64,000 bases of DNA from Ricordea florida (lineage: Eukaryota; Cnidaria; Anthozoa; Corallimorpharia; Ricordeidae). Position 1 is the first letter of the stretch. Every line of letters starts with the position of its first letter. The stretch is taken from positions 12,489,242 through 12,553,241 of the forward strand of contig OX453286.1 of NCBI GenBank assembly GCA_949710005.1, given 5' to 3'. The position numbers were made by a program, and so were the translations under genes. The notes beneath the pieces are model-generated. The model was not told where the DNA came from. It made no database searches and was given only the letters and a program-made list of their open reading frames with translations. Positions 1 through 10,299 of the stretch are shown one piece after another.

Positions 1-17
1 CCTCTTGAGTTTCTTAC

Positions 18-81
18 CTGGCAGAGTTGGGTTGTGCAAGGCTGTCAACCATGACAGTAAAGTCTTCCTTTTTGTTATTTA
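18..81 (-). CDS. Internal exon of an unidentified host gene
   Basis: On the minus strand a 64 bp open segment is framed by a good acceptor (TTTTACAG just above 81) and a consensus donor (GTAAGAAAC just below 18). Entered with two bases completing a split codon, it reads without stops and includes the run EDFTVMVDSLAQ. I do not recognise the protein. Further exons would lie left of the window or in 82-2290. It could be a chance pairing of splice-like signals, so confidence is low. Confidence 0.35.
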
Positions 82-2290
82 CTGTAAAACCAAGCTAATA
101 ATGCATAGAAGGAAAGAAAATATATCAAGACCTAATGAAAGAATTCATAAAAAAATTTGCCATGAAGTTGTAAATTATATCAAGACTAATTAAATATACC
201 AGACTAATTAAATATACATGTACTGTAAACTTTATATAATTCTGTACAAGCAATAATGTGCAGTGTATATATTTATCTACCAGTCTACATATCTATCAAT
301 TCATTTACAATTAAATTATTGTTACATAAATGCAACTAAGTCATTAAAACAGGGTTTTCAATACGAATTATAGCAGCAGGAGAATTGTGTAAAGTAACAG
401 GAGAATATTCTGAAAGCACTCCATGTCTGAATTTAAAACTAGCTTAGGTCATCTAAATTTGACTGGAGAATTCTTTGCAGTAGCTGGAGAACTCTCTGAT
501 CTCTGATACCTAATGAACACCCTGTTAAAACATAAATGTTCCTTGGCTAATTTTCTATGATTCAATGATACATATAAACTAATAACAATATTGCTATAAC
601 ATACATTCAATCCTACCCTATTTAGTATACAATTTTCCATAACTACCAGCACAAGTTAGGCTTTTATGTTACTCTAATCAGAACTTGTAATTGGAGTTGA
701 TACTTTCAACTGTTACAAAATTACCTTAAGTAATAGCGTTTTTCATAGGATCTAATGGACTGTGGATTGTTTTCAGAGGAAAGCTAATTATCTTTCCTCT
801 GATAAAGGAAAAAAAACATGATTTTGATCAGCCTAAATGCACAAGTCTGTACAGTGTTTGAAATAGCCTCACAAATAGCAACAACCAGAGCTCAAGTATA
901 AAGTCATAATTGCTTTATTTAATCGCATGTGAACATTGACATTCTATGACAAAGAAACAATGACAAAAGCGAATTGTGTAGAGGGAAAATTATTTTCTTG
1001 TGCAAAAGAGTCAAGAAATTTAGCACAAAATTTGTTTTGCGCCTTAAACATTCAAGACTGACTGACAGGCTGCAAACCACCAGCGAAGAACCGTACAAAG
1101 TAATGGACTTGTAAAAGTGTTTTAGTTTTTTGGTGTAATCCTTTCCATGTATAAAATTATGTCAATCTACAGCTAAAACGTAGCACGTGAATATCATCTT
1201 CAATTTTCAAGGTGTACAACGTTTTCTTCTGAACCAAATATTCAAGAGAAGTGATGGTGAATATAAAGGAAGTACAATAAACATCCAAAGCTTATCACCT
1301 GTAAAACAATCAAGAACATTGCGACAAGGAAATAGCGCCACACTGAGCATAATATTCCCAGAACAAGGCCACAGTACAAAAAAAGATCCCTACATGATTC
1401 GGACAGTACCTGTTCATTAGATGTTACCTTAAGACCTCCAAATAAAAAACGCAAATGCACTTTATACATATTTGGTAATATGGACTAAGAGCAATCTCCA
1501 ACTTACAAATATTTTGGAACAATCGACTTGATTTTGATCTCTCATTCAGTAGACTGGTGTCCATTAACAAAAATCTGTTAGCAAACAACGAGGAAGTAAG
1601 AACCTACCTAATTCATCTATGCAACGATCGCGTATTCCAGTAGGACAACAAACCAAGCAAAACTTGTGGTGCAATTACTTTGTCTTAACCAAGTGAACGA
1701 AAAGTAAGGACTGACCCATGGTAGGAACCCCTGAAAAAAAAGAAAACACAATTCATGGCATAGTATCAGGGAAATAATATCTAGCTTGTGTATTTCACAC
1801 TTTAAAGAACTTTCAAAGTTCGAGAATCCCTGCTAGTTACAGGTACCAAAATCTACCGTCAACATTACCACGGAAGTACTGAATCGAAGTCTCGAATCAC
1901 GTAACTACGATTTAACACTTTGTACAGTTCAAGCGTCTAACACGCGTTGAATGTATTACCAAATGGTTTGTTACTTAGTAAAAATTGCCTAAAGGATTTA
2001 GAGTTATTTTTCAAAAAATCCAAAGGCCTCTAGTCCATGAACGGAACAAACATATACATGAGACCAAAGTAAGATGGTTTCCCAAACAATATGGCTACCC
2101 ATACCCAACTAAAAATGGGCGACAACGCACCCAGAACAAGGTATATTAGTGAGATGAGCGAAGCAGAAATCGAACCTGCAGGAAAGCCAAACAACAAAGC
2201 GGAGCAATAATGTAGGTCTTCGGCTCTTCAAGCGCACGAAAATAGGCAAAGTCACCAGCAAATTCTGCGATCGTCTGAGGCACCTTTTAT
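82..2290. other. Probable intron/leader DNA without a confident gene
   Basis: AT-rich DNA upstream (minus-strand sense) of the exon at 18-81. Two hydrophobic minus-strand open stretches (about 1300-1437 and 2032-2230) could be membrane-segment exons but were not tied together by splice phase or a recognised family. Confidence 0.3.
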
Positions 2291-2318
2291 CACGTGACCT
2301 TCTCTGACACTGACGTCA
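2291..2318. promoter_or_regulatory. E-box plus CRE-like promoter candidate
   Basis: A palindromic E-box CACGTG (2291-2296) lies 14 bp before a full palindromic CRE, TGACGTCA (2311-2318), in a locally GC-richer stretch. This arrangement is typical of animal housekeeping promoters and would suit a minus-strand gene running left. No transcription start can be read from sequence. Confidence 0.3.
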
Positions 2319-2894
2319 CTGAATTTAACTTCATAGGTTCACGTAATGTACTTGCGTTTGGCGTGCGAGTACTGAACAGAAGCTGGTTGCTAAGTCCAAG
2401 GAACGCATACAGTGTGAAGGCCTTATAACAAACTCTTACAGAGAAAAGACCGTGGCGACAACATAGAAGAGGAACAAGTCGACTCAAGAGTCCATGACTT
2501 GCTGATCGATTTTATATTCTTCCAGATGAAACCTCCCCCTACCCCTTTGACTTAATAATTAACCCCATTAGTGAATCTCCGTGGAGCCTGTTGACCCCTG
2601 TCCAGGCATGTCCCAAGGCAGTGTTACAATCCGTTACCGTTTGCGAAAAAAAAAGATATGGTAATAAGGGAAGATGGCTGCTAGGCATGAACATGAGGAT
2701 GTTTATGTTGAGCTCAGGAGTTGATCTAAATACCCTTCTACAAAAATTACCTCTTCTAGTCAGTAGAAATATTTTACAATGTAATTTATCCCAATTTATA
2801 AACTTTGTCATGTATAAGTATGTTGAGACTTATTTCCCATTACTCTCTTAAATTGTCCATATCAATTAATTAATCTTTTGGTTTTGGTTATTTA

Positions 2895-2895
<1 letters not shown>

Positions 2896-2926
<31 letters not shown>
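2896..2926. repeat. (ATT)n microsatellite
   Basis: Perfect or near-perfect ATT trinucleotide run of about ten units inside AT-rich intergenic DNA. Confidence 0.8.
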
Positions 2927-2928
<2 letters not shown>

Positions 2929-3179
2929 TTATCAATTAATTAATTTATTAATTAGTTTCGTAATTTACTCTTTCAGACTTCTTTGCACATATTTAGATAA
3001 AACGCTACCCGCCTAGATTAGCATTTGCTATTTGCATTGTAAGAGTAAATTAAGAAGTTAATAATAAACTTGTAACTAAACTTGTAACTTGTAGGCTGTT
3101 ACTTTGCCGAGTGGTGAATAAGCCAGAGCAGCAGCAAGGATAAGAAACGTCAGGAAACTATATAATGTGGCAAAACTTT

Positions 3180-4643
3180 TGATAGATCGTACTCGTGATA
3201 GGGGATACAAATCCTTCCAATTTACAGAAAACTAGCGAAAACGAGATTTTTGTGATATATTCATCACATCCTCAGCCTACCCTAAATGACCATTTTCCGT
3301 TGAAACTGCTTTACCGCTCCGCGTTTATCGCAAACCCCAGTTAAGTATATATTTTATGAAAGCCTAAGAATTGAAGATTACAAATATATATTTATTTGAA
3401 GCTGAAAAGTTAATGTTGTGCGAATAGAGCGTTTGATTTCCAAAAATACCGAGACTCACAAATCGAGTTCGTTTCCGGTCGGAATTGAACGGGAGAAAAC
3501 GATCAACATCGCTATGTGTTCTTCACACCTTCCTGTTTGGTTTTTTTTTTAACAGGCAGTTAAACTTTAGGAGTTTAAAAATGAACCGTTACCTTTGCTA
3601 AAATAGCTATAACTTTTGACAGAGGTAAAAAATAAAAATTTCCCGACACCGTTTTGTTGCCCGATTATCGGGCAACATTCTTGTCGAATTTCAGCGAAAA
3701 GCGTCGAAAATTCATTGAAAACGAACTTAAAATGTGTGCCCTACTCTTCGAAATTTTGGTTTTGAGATACGGCGCGAAATATACTTTGGGGCGTTTCTCC
3801 GGTGTAATTAAATTAATTACACAAGACGTGTGAAAATGATTACGCGTTGATCGATAAAGGGAAGGCTCATTTTACTTTAACAAAGAGAACTCTTATCAAT
3901 TACAAAGCGGTCTCAGGTTTTGCTTCTGGTGGGAAATATCTGTCACAAGTCATCAGTGCAGTCACAAGGTGCTCGCATCTCAAGATCCAAGACGATCCAA
4001 GTCCAGATCTCGCTGAGGCATTCTCAAGCAAAGTCACATCTGCTTGACAAAAGCGACAAGACACTGATTTCATAAGATTTTCCTGCAGGCTCTTCTTTCT
4101 TCTTCCCAGCGATTTTAGATCGGCTGGCACCAACTTCTCCGGTTTCTTTTTCTTGTTGCTTTGCTTCTAATGCCAGCAGCTTCTCCTGCTCAAAATACGA
4201 CCCTTTGTCGCTTGCGGCCAGAGCTTCGGCCAAATCTTTGTCAAATGTTTTTCCATTTCGGCGCATTCTTCGCACTTGCAAACGGACACTAACTTTTCCT
4301 TTTTTCTATGATCGCCGAGTAAATTTCAACGTAAACACTCGAATCAACTCGTAGCTCGAACTTCAATTTGCATGATTGTGATAACGGCATGCACGTCGCG
4401 TTCCTGTCACGTGATTTTTAATGTGAATTTAATTCGTTGTGACAGGCTGTTGACAGCAATCAATTAAAGGCAATTAATGCAAAGATTCGTTTTTCCTTAA
4501 TAACTTCGTTTAGAATCAACCTTTTTCCATATTTTGTTTTTTTTTTAATGAAAGGCCACAATGAGACCTATTTGAAAACATCGACAGCTGTTTTTCTTCA
4601 AAATGATGAATTTTGGGGTATGCTGATACCTTTGATACCTTAA
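3180..4643. mobile_element. Degenerate element related to the TTAA-flanked repeat at 29.8-31.1 kb
   Basis: The right edge reads GATACC followed by TTAA (4640-4643), matching the ends of the element at 29772-31143. Both contain a diverged stretch with GAGAAAACGAT followed by homopolymer-rich DNA, and both carry a minus-strand ORF with a weak shared motif (DKGS, three or four residues, Q, KLL). In this copy that ORF is at about 4024-4281. The left end was not found, so the boundary is approximate. Confidence 0.35.
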
Positions 4644-4980
4644 TATACTGATAAACATGAACTGAGTCATGAGCCTGTCAAAGTTTTGAAAGTACTAGTG
4701 GTGGAAGATTACAACAGTAGAGGAGGGATTAACATCTGGCTAATGCTGAAGTTCTCATTTTTGTTTCTCAAGCAAGGTTAAATCATGAGTGTAACTCCTT
4801 TTTACATCAGTGGCATCTATTATGGAAGCAATAGGCTAGCCGAGGCTAATCACTGGTTTCCCAACAAAACGCCAGAACTCGTTATACTTATTGTGAAAAC
4901 AAAACCCTTTGTTCTCGATTTCAGTTGGTGTTGAATCAGGTACATGTATGACTAGTGAACAATGTACGTACTATACTGAG
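4644..4980. other. Intergenic DNA, nothing recognised
   Basis: No convincing coding, RNA or repeat signal seen between the TTAA-type element and the GCGGTT-rich tract. Confidence 0.4.
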
Positions 4981-4989
4981 AGAGGGGAG

Positions 4990-5530
4990 CGTAAGGGTTT
5001 GCGGTGATGCGATTTTGCGTTATTTTTGGTGCGGTTTTGCGGTAATTTTCATTTTAACTCGCGGTATTGCGGTTTCAAGAAACTACGCGATTTGCGGTTA
5101 TTACAACCTTCAAGTCGCGGTTTTCGGTGAAAAAAAATGTCTGCGGTGATAACACTCTTTAGAACGGTCCGCAGGCAGTCGGAATCCGTTTGTCTTGCAA
5201 GCCCGAGCCAAGTGTTTTGTTTTACAACGCATCAGGGTTCATTATATCAGCTTACAGTTTAACTCTGTGGTTTGCAAGCACAGCCTTTTCCAGTTAATAT
5301 TTAATGTGATTAACCGTTTTGGTCGTTTTGGCCATTGATGCTTCGATGATGCTATGATGGTATGTTTAATATTAACGTACAATGTTATTAGGATGTATCA
5401 CAAGTCTTGCTGACGTAAGCTTTCATATTGCGGCCTCCCTGTACGTGCGGTTTCGGTTTTCGGGAAAAACTCCGATGCGGTTTGCGGTTTTTTGACGTAT
5501 TTCTGTGCGGTTTTGCGGTTTTCACACCCC
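4990..5530. repeat. GCGGTT-rich degenerate repeat tract
   Basis: Two blocks (about 4995-5145 and 5445-5525) are dominated by irregularly spaced GCGGTT/GCGGTTTT words, separated by ordinary sequence. Open frames crossing them are low-complexity by-products and are not taken as genes. Confidence 0.5.
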
Positions 5531-5709
5531 CCTTACGCCCCCCTCCTGAGATGGACAGCAAGACGACAATCATTTGACGAGGACTCGGAGAAGACAATTT
5601 TAAGAGTTCATTCAGAGGTTACAATCCATACGCTACATTAGTTCAATTCAGGATGTGGTGTCCGTGAATTTTCCAAGCACTAGCTCAGAAGGCCTGTTGT
5701 GAACTTTGT

Positions 5710-5990
5710 TTAAGGCAATGTACACGTGTGCAAACTGACCAACCACAGAATATTTATCGAGGTGTCATCAGCGTATTTATAGTTTAACAGAGACGCCAAA
5801 ACAATGCTTGGTACCAAGTCATTGGTGAAAAAAAATAGAGAGTCGGACCCGATAGTGATCCCTGCAGTATTCATGCCTAAAGGTGCCATAGAACCTTCAT
5901 GCAGCACAATTTATTGTATTGTTCTAACCAAATAGTTTTGCATACAATTCATTAGTCTTTCGAAACATTGTAACTGTCTATCATTTAGAG
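5710..5990 (-). pseudogene. Non-LTR retrotransposon reverse transcriptase remnant
   Basis: On the minus strand two frames together show reverse transcriptase block order: LQGSLSGP in one frame, then TNDLVP and KYADDTSI in the next. KYADD is the catalytic motif of LINE reverse transcriptases. The frame change shows the copy is broken. It ends about 40 bp before the left edge of the Polinton and is a short decayed fragment. Confidence 0.5.
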
Positions 5991-6027
5991 GTTTTAAGAC
6001 ATTTCAAATCAAAGTTATGATAGAAGA

Positions 6028-6285
6028 AGTAGTATAGTCGGGGTCAATCAAATACCACTTGAGCTAGAAGCTGTTTTTTTAGAAATGAAGCTTTTGTCTA
6101 TATTTCCGATTAAAGCGTTGTTTTGGCTTGTTTTGACTTGTTTCCCACTTCCGAAGATTTCCGAAGATGATCCGAAGATGCACCGAAGATGATCCGAAGA
6201 TTTTCCGAGCGTTTTCCGAAAATTAATGAGCAATTTCAATTTAGACAAATATGCATACTATAAATCTTCGGAAAAAACGTTGGTG
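6028..6285 (+). repeat. Left terminal inverted repeat of the Polinton
   Basis: 258 bp, near-perfect reverse complement of 26437-26683. It contains a run of five CCGAAGAT words at about 11 bp spacing, and an inverted CTTCGG near its inner end. It differs from the right repeat by one extra 11 bp unit. Such repeats carry the replication origin in protein-primed genomes, so the iterated words may be protein-binding sites (inference). Confidence 0.95.
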
Positions 6286-6323
6286 CAACACATTTAGAGA
6301 GTGGTGAGTTCGAGAAAAGAAAA

Positions 6324-6593
6324 ATGAACGCTGAGGATCAGCAACTCTTAGAAGATTTGATTGTAGCAGAGGCAAGCGACGATGAGTGGGACGACTCCGA
6401 CCCTCCTTATGTGTTGCCGGATTACGATTCTGACCTCGACGATTATGTCGAGCCGCCCCCTAGAGAGGAGGAGGAGGAGGAGCCGGAAGAAGAAGAAGAC
6501 CAGGAGTTTGAGCTTCTGCCCTTCTTGGTGGAGGCCCTGGAATTATTAGGCGTACCGCCTCGTCGCGATCTGAACCGCGCGAGAGGTGCTTAA
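6324..6593 (+). CDS. Small acidic protein next to the left TIR
   Basis: 89 codons from the first ATG after the terminal repeat, preceded by an A-rich leader. The protein is strongly acidic, with Asp runs near residues 19-42 and an uninterrupted Glu tract around 49-60, and a short hydrophobic C-terminal stretch. It has no enzymatic motif. Its mirror-image neighbour at the other end of the element (26407-26162, minus) is also short and acidic, so each terminal repeat is followed by such a gene. A regulatory or DNA-mimic role is possible but is inference. I do not recognise a family. Confidence 0.6.
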   Translation: MNAEDQQLLEDLIVAEASDDEWDDSDPPYVLPDYDSDLDDYVEPPPREEEEEEPEEEEDQEFELLPFLVEALELLGVPPRRDLNRARGA

Positions 6594-6803
6594 CGATCCG
6601 GATTTAGATTTACGTATATACGCAGCTTTCGTTATAGGAGTTGGCAAATTTTTTCGTTATGTTATAATAGCCGACGTTCTCGAGGTTGATAGTTCGGGCG
6701 GGCTTGAGGTGAAGCAAAAGTGGTGTTATTAAGCCACGCGCCTAATTTTTTCCGTTTCGATGTGGGCAACCAATTAGAGAGTAGCAATTAATAGACCGCA
6801 AAA

Positions 6804-7361
6804 ATGGATGTAATGGTCGCTGACAGCTTGAAAAAAGCAAACTATTCCTCTACTTACCTCTCGCAGTTAAAACTCTTAGCAACCTCTTTCTTAGAAGACC
6901 CTCCAATTTCTCCCCAACCCACACCAAAAAGCATCGAGGGGTATCTTTCAGCCAGCCCTCGACTTTGCCAGCGTGTGGTTTCGGGTGAGTTTGATCATCT
7001 TACATGGAATTTTCCAACTAACAGGCGAAAAGAGGGGTATAGACCAAGACCAATATCAAAAAGTAAAAGGTTGGCGTTGCAAAAATTGTTGATGAAAGAG
7101 TTTGGACTTGATTTACTCGAAAGAAAATCGATAGTAAACCTCGTGAATCGTATTGAGGACAACTTGAGTTTTGTCTCAGACTACCGCCGGCTTCCAAAGC
7201 TGATATGGTTGTTGAAAGTAATCTTCGAACTCCGAGAGGACCACGAAAGAGCCGCCAGGTGCGACATTTCACACATTCGACCGACGACGCTTCGAAAATA
7301 CGATGCTTTATGGATCAAGCTGAAGTCATCGCTCAACGTGGAAATAACAACCTCCATTTAA
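6804..7361 (+). CDS. Uncharacterised Polinton ORF, 185 aa
   Basis: Soluble, basic, mostly helical-looking protein. A SKLKK-like N-terminal region is followed by a Pro-rich stretch (about residues 33-43) and a Lys/Arg-rich C-terminal half. No catalytic motif or membrane segment seen. The ATG at 6804 follows a TTAATAG motif (6788-6794) resembling the start-proximal motif of other genes here. Its 3' end overlaps the converging minus-strand ORF at 7358-7954 by 4 bp. I do not recognise it. The Arg-rich segments would suit nucleic acid binding, which is inference only. Confidence 0.6.
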   Translation: MDVMVADSLKKANYSSTYLSQLKLLATSFLEDPPISPQPTPKSIEGYLSASPRLCQRVVSGEFDHLTWNFPTNRRKEGYRPRPISKSKRLALQKLLMKEFGLDLLERKSIVNLVNRIEDNLSFVSDYRRLPKLIWLLKVIFELREDHERAARCDISHIRPTTLRKYDALWIKLKSSLNVEITTSI

Positions 7362-7954
7362 GCGAGTTTTTCTCGCATCTCTGCTACCAGTTCGCTGCGA
7401 ATCTCGGTCCGCAGCTTTGCCATATCGAGGTCTTCGTTTTTTGTCACAGCTTTTTGTTTAATCTCGCGCTTGAGTGTTTCATATTTTTCAACCTCGGAGA
7501 GAATGAGTTGAAATTCCGTAGCGCTGATTTGGTTATCCTGCAAGGCTTTCGAAACCAAGTCATCGATGGTACTCAACTTCGTCTCACCAATCGTGACGGT
7601 TCGCTCATGCTTGGAGATCTTTACGGCGATACGTTTACTGACCCGGACCATTGTGGCTGACACGATTCCAAAGATGCCACCAATAGCACCCAGTGGAACC
7701 CCAACGACAATCCCAAGGCCGGTCAAAGAGGCGGCTAGGCCCGAAGCCGAAAGTATAACGCTCAGGCTTCCAGTCGTCAAAGCTACCCCGTTTAGAATTG
7801 TCCGAGAGCGGGTATATTTTTTTCGAACGCCTTCATAGTGGGCGATACTGTTTTTTAGGGCGGTCTGAATGTCACAAATCTTTTGAAGCCGAAACGAATG
7901 CCCATCATCGTTGGGGGCAGTGGGAACCTTTGGGTACAAACAATCAGATTCCAT
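7358..7954 (-). CDS. Polinton membrane protein with glycine-rich hydrophobic core
   Basis: 198 aa. The N-terminal third is hydrophilic; residues about 55-105 form a long Gly/Ala/Leu/Val-rich hydrophobic region able to make two membrane helices. A basic stretch and a charged helical tail with an SEVEKYETLKREI segment follow. From memory, proteins of this layout recur in invertebrate Polintons, but their function is unknown to me. The ATG lies 3 bp after the stop codon of the upstream minus-strand ORF (7958-8503), and that stop is part of a TATATAG motif, so the two may be separately promoted despite looking like an operon. A role in the virion membrane or entry apparatus is conceivable but unsupported. 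Confidence 0.75.
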   Translation of the reverse strand: MESDCLYPKVPTAPNDDGHSFRLQKICDIQTALKNSIAHYEGVRKKYTRSRTILNGVALTTGSLSVILSASGLAASLTGLGIVVGVPLGAIGGIFGIVSATMVRVSKRIAVKISKHERTVTIGETKLSTIDDLVSKALQDNQISATEFQLILSEVEKYETLKREIKQKAVTKNEDLDMAKLRTEIRSELVAEMREKLA

Positions 7955-7957
7955 GAC

Positions 7958-7964
7958 CTATATA
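7958..7964 (-). promoter_or_regulatory. TATATAG motif before the 7954 start codon
   Basis: Read on the minus strand, TATATAG ends 3 bp before the ATG at 7954. Its last three bases are the TAG stop of the upstream ORF. The same overlap recurs at 13218-13224. Confidence 0.5.
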
Positions 7965-8503
7965 CAGAGCTCCAACAAAACTTCTACCTGGCTCGTCGGC
8001 ACCGTCCAAACTCGAAAGAGATTTCTTTTTGTGGGGTCGAGGGGGATATAAAACGGACGCAAATGCCACACCGAAGGGCCTTGAATCTTCAAAGGCTCGA
8101 CCTTCGCCAGTAGATAGGAGGGCTTTCCACCTTCGTACGATTTGTTGGGGTCCACCAAATCGCAGTAGATTGAAACAGAGGGCGGTCCCCATTGTACAGG
8201 AACGGGAATCAGATTTCCAGGGACTTTGGATATCCCAAACAATTCGGCTAGCTCTTTGTCTAGGATTACCTCTACTATCGAGAAGAAATACACCCCACTA
8301 TCGGTTACCCAAAGTTCACAAGTGCCAGCGGGGAATTCCTTATTTTTATGCCCTGCGATAATAACCTGCTGGAGACAGTGGAGGTTATACTCGCCTTTCG
8401 GGATGGAGATCTTCACGGTTCGAGCCGCAACACTCGAGAGCTCACCAACGACCGGAGGGTGAAGTTCGTTTACACCCTCGATTGCCGTTATGCTTAGGGA
8501 CAT
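7958..8503 (-). CDS. Candidate minor capsid (penton-like) protein of the Polinton
   Basis: 181 aa from the ATG at 8503; an upstream in-frame ATG is less likely because it would lie inside the divergent gene. The protein is rich in short beta-like hydrophobic stretches and Pro/Gly turns, with no membrane helix and no enzyme motif, which would fit a single jelly-roll fold. Polintons encode such a minor capsid protein and no better candidate is present here. The assignment is by elimination and composition, not by a recognised motif. It shares a 26 bp intergenic region with the divergent gene starting at 8530. Confidence 0.5.
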   Translation of the reverse strand: MSLSITAIEGVNELHPPVVGELSSVAARTVKISIPKGEYNLHCLQQVIIAGHKNKEFPAGTCELWVTDSGVYFFSIVEVILDKELAELFGISKVPGNLIPVPVQWGPPSVSIYCDLVDPNKSYEGGKPSYLLAKVEPLKIQGPSVWHLRPFYIPLDPTKRNLFRVWTVPTSQVEVLLELCI

Positions 8504-8529
8504 TTTATTTAACCGCGTATATATACACC
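8504..8529. promoter_or_regulatory. 26 bp bidirectional promoter with palindromic TATA core
   Basis: The only DNA between divergent start codons at 8503 (minus) and 8530 (plus) holds GTATATATAC (8517-8526), which reads the same on both strands. The TATA run ends 4 bp before the plus-strand ATG. Confidence 0.55.
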
Positions 8530-8968
8530 ATGGATCAATCCCACGAAATAGATCTTTGGTCTGTTCTAAAAACAGCGTTTCCAAAAAAGGCCGTAGAGTT
8601 CGGTAAAACCTTGGAAAAAATTAAATTTCCTAAACAGAGCAATTTTCCACAAGCTCTCCTTCTCCGCAGCCCGGACAAATACCCCGCGCCTGCCGTTCCG
8701 TTCGATGAAACGGGGTCTGAAATCACACCTCTGCTTCGAGAGTTAGAGATCTTTGTTGATCCTAAAATCTCTTTCCAAGCAGGAGTCCGAGACTTCTGGA
8801 AGGAAACTACTATCACACATCGCTCGGCAAAGGAGGCTCATCGTTGGCTTTCTTCTTCCACATACGAATATTGGCCTCAACAGCTGAACTTCGCCACATG
8901 GTGCGCAACTGCAGGGTGTGGGGTGTCGATTACCGACCCGACCAATAAAACCTTCCCGCCCATAGTTC
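8530..8968 (+). pseudogene. 5' part of a SINE-split Polinton ORF
   Basis: The ATG at 8530 opens about 146 codons of soluble protein (LWSVLKTAFP near the start, ATWCATAGCG near the break). Reading continues without a stop into a SINE that begins at 8969, and terminates inside it at 9072, so the last 30 or so residues of the raw open frame are SINE-derived. The gene resumes in the same frame at 9334 because insertion plus duplication is 372 bp (124 codons). Original product probably about 470 aa, function unknown. An open frame also extends 48 bp upstream of 8530, but that would cover the promoter. Confidence 0.75.
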
Positions 8969-9333
8969 CGCCCATAACCGCCGACCAGTTAGCTCAGTTG
9001 GTAGAGCACTGGACTACCGTGCGGGAGGTCGCGGGTTCAAAACCCCGGCCGGACCAACACTCATGGTCTTAAAATAATTGAGTAGAAAGTGCTGCCTTTG
9101 TAATGGCATCTGCAAATGGTTAGACTTTCTAGTCTTCTCGGATAAGGACGATAAACCGTAGGCCCCGTCTCACAACTCCATCTGTAATGTGGGACGTAAA
9201 AGAACCCATGGCACTGTTCGAAAAGAGTAGGGCGTGTTCCCGAAGTCATGGTCTATTGGTCTGATTGTAATGCGCATATGATTATTCATATAGAATATGC
9301 GCAATATAAATGGAGTATATTATTATTATTATT
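8969..9333 (+). mobile_element. tRNA-derived SINE inserted in a Polinton gene
   Basis: A head with RNA polymerase III A box TAGCTCAGTTGG (8990-9001) and B box GGTTCAAAACC (9034-9044), a roughly 250 bp body, and an ATT-repeat tail ending at 9333. It is flanked by ATAGTTC at 8962-8968 and 9334-9340, a 7 bp target duplication. I associate this SINE type with anthozoans (memory, unverified). It should not be called a tRNA gene: the anticodon stem does not pair. Confidence 0.85.
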
Positions 9334-10299
9334 ATAGTTCAGGGGCTGCTTCGCTTCCACGTATACTTCACCGTCCGTCGTATCCTATTCGAGCTCGGCT
9401 GTCCCCTACCCGGAGACAAGGCGTTCCAAAAAACAAACAACCCACTTCGCAAGTCCGCCTTTGAAAGCCTCTGCATCGAATTCGGACTACCTAGAGCCCC
9501 CGACTTCCGTTGGAAGGGCGGACGAAACCACGGGCTTGGAGACGTGTTCGTGGATTATCCGGTCGAAGGACCAAAGAACGAGTACGTCATCCGCCGCTAT
9601 GACACCGAGGCCAACACATGGCCAGATAGCTTGAACCTCTTCTCAGATGAGGGTGGGAAAAAGAATAAAGGTAATCTGTTGGCCTTTATCCGAAACGATG
9701 CCCACGGCGGAGCGCAATACAGCTGGTTTTCACCGAAAAAGGGTGAAGGTCTGACAGAGGCTGGCATGGGGCGTCTAAATCGTAGTATCGAGGCTTTAGT
9801 TTATTGTGTTCTTGGCTCGCAAGTCAAAACCCGATCTACTATCGTGGGGGCGAGCGGCAGTGCTGTTGAGACCCGCCAAATGTTTAGACAACTTTTAGAG
9901 GAGATAATCGTAGTAAACGATATCTCCACCGGCATCCAGAACTATCAAAGGGCTCTGTCAGACGCTCGAGCGCAGCTGAATCTGGCTGTCGCCCCAGGGC
10001 TCTGGTTGCTCCCCAGCCGCCTTGTTATTAATTCAAACAGCGTTCTCGGGTACAACAACGAGCTCCAGAAAGCGACCAGTGATATGACCTTCGGGGTCAA
10101 TCCTAACGTAAACGAGAGGACACATAAGCGCACGCCCGTTGCACCGACCCCCATTGCGCCGAAAATAAAAACGCCAGGTCCCATTGTCACGAAAACAACA
10201 CCGAAAACTAAAGCCCCCGTCGCGCCGTCCGCGCACGAGAGAAATTTAGCTGCAGTCACTGTTGTGGCCGCAGGTGCGACTTGGTGGTTGTTTAGGTAG
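9334..10299 (+). pseudogene. 3' part of the SINE-split Polinton ORF, C-terminal membrane anchor
   Basis: About 321 codons in the same frame as the 5' part. Features: a GGRNHGLGDVF stretch, a mixed alpha/beta central region, a Pro/Thr/Lys-rich linker (about 10120-10230), and a C-terminal hydrophobic anchor rich in Ala/Val ending TWWLFR. From memory the C-terminal anchor layout recurs in cnidarian Polintons; function unknown. An ATG at 9310 lies in the SINE tail and could open a truncated product without the original N-terminus. Its stop overlaps the converging ORF at 10292 by 8 bp. Confidence 0.7.

Noticed and set aside
4955..5597. Short ORFs in the GCGGTT-rich tract
   Set aside because: Low-complexity repeat translation; no family features.
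8984..9057. tRNA gene
   Set aside because: A and B boxes and a T-arm-like stretch are present, but acceptor and anticodon stems do not pair properly, and the sequence continues into a SINE body with tail and target duplication.
8969..9072. Authentic C-terminus of the ORF beginning at 8530
   Set aside because: These codons are encoded by the SINE head, and the true gene resumes in frame after the SINE.
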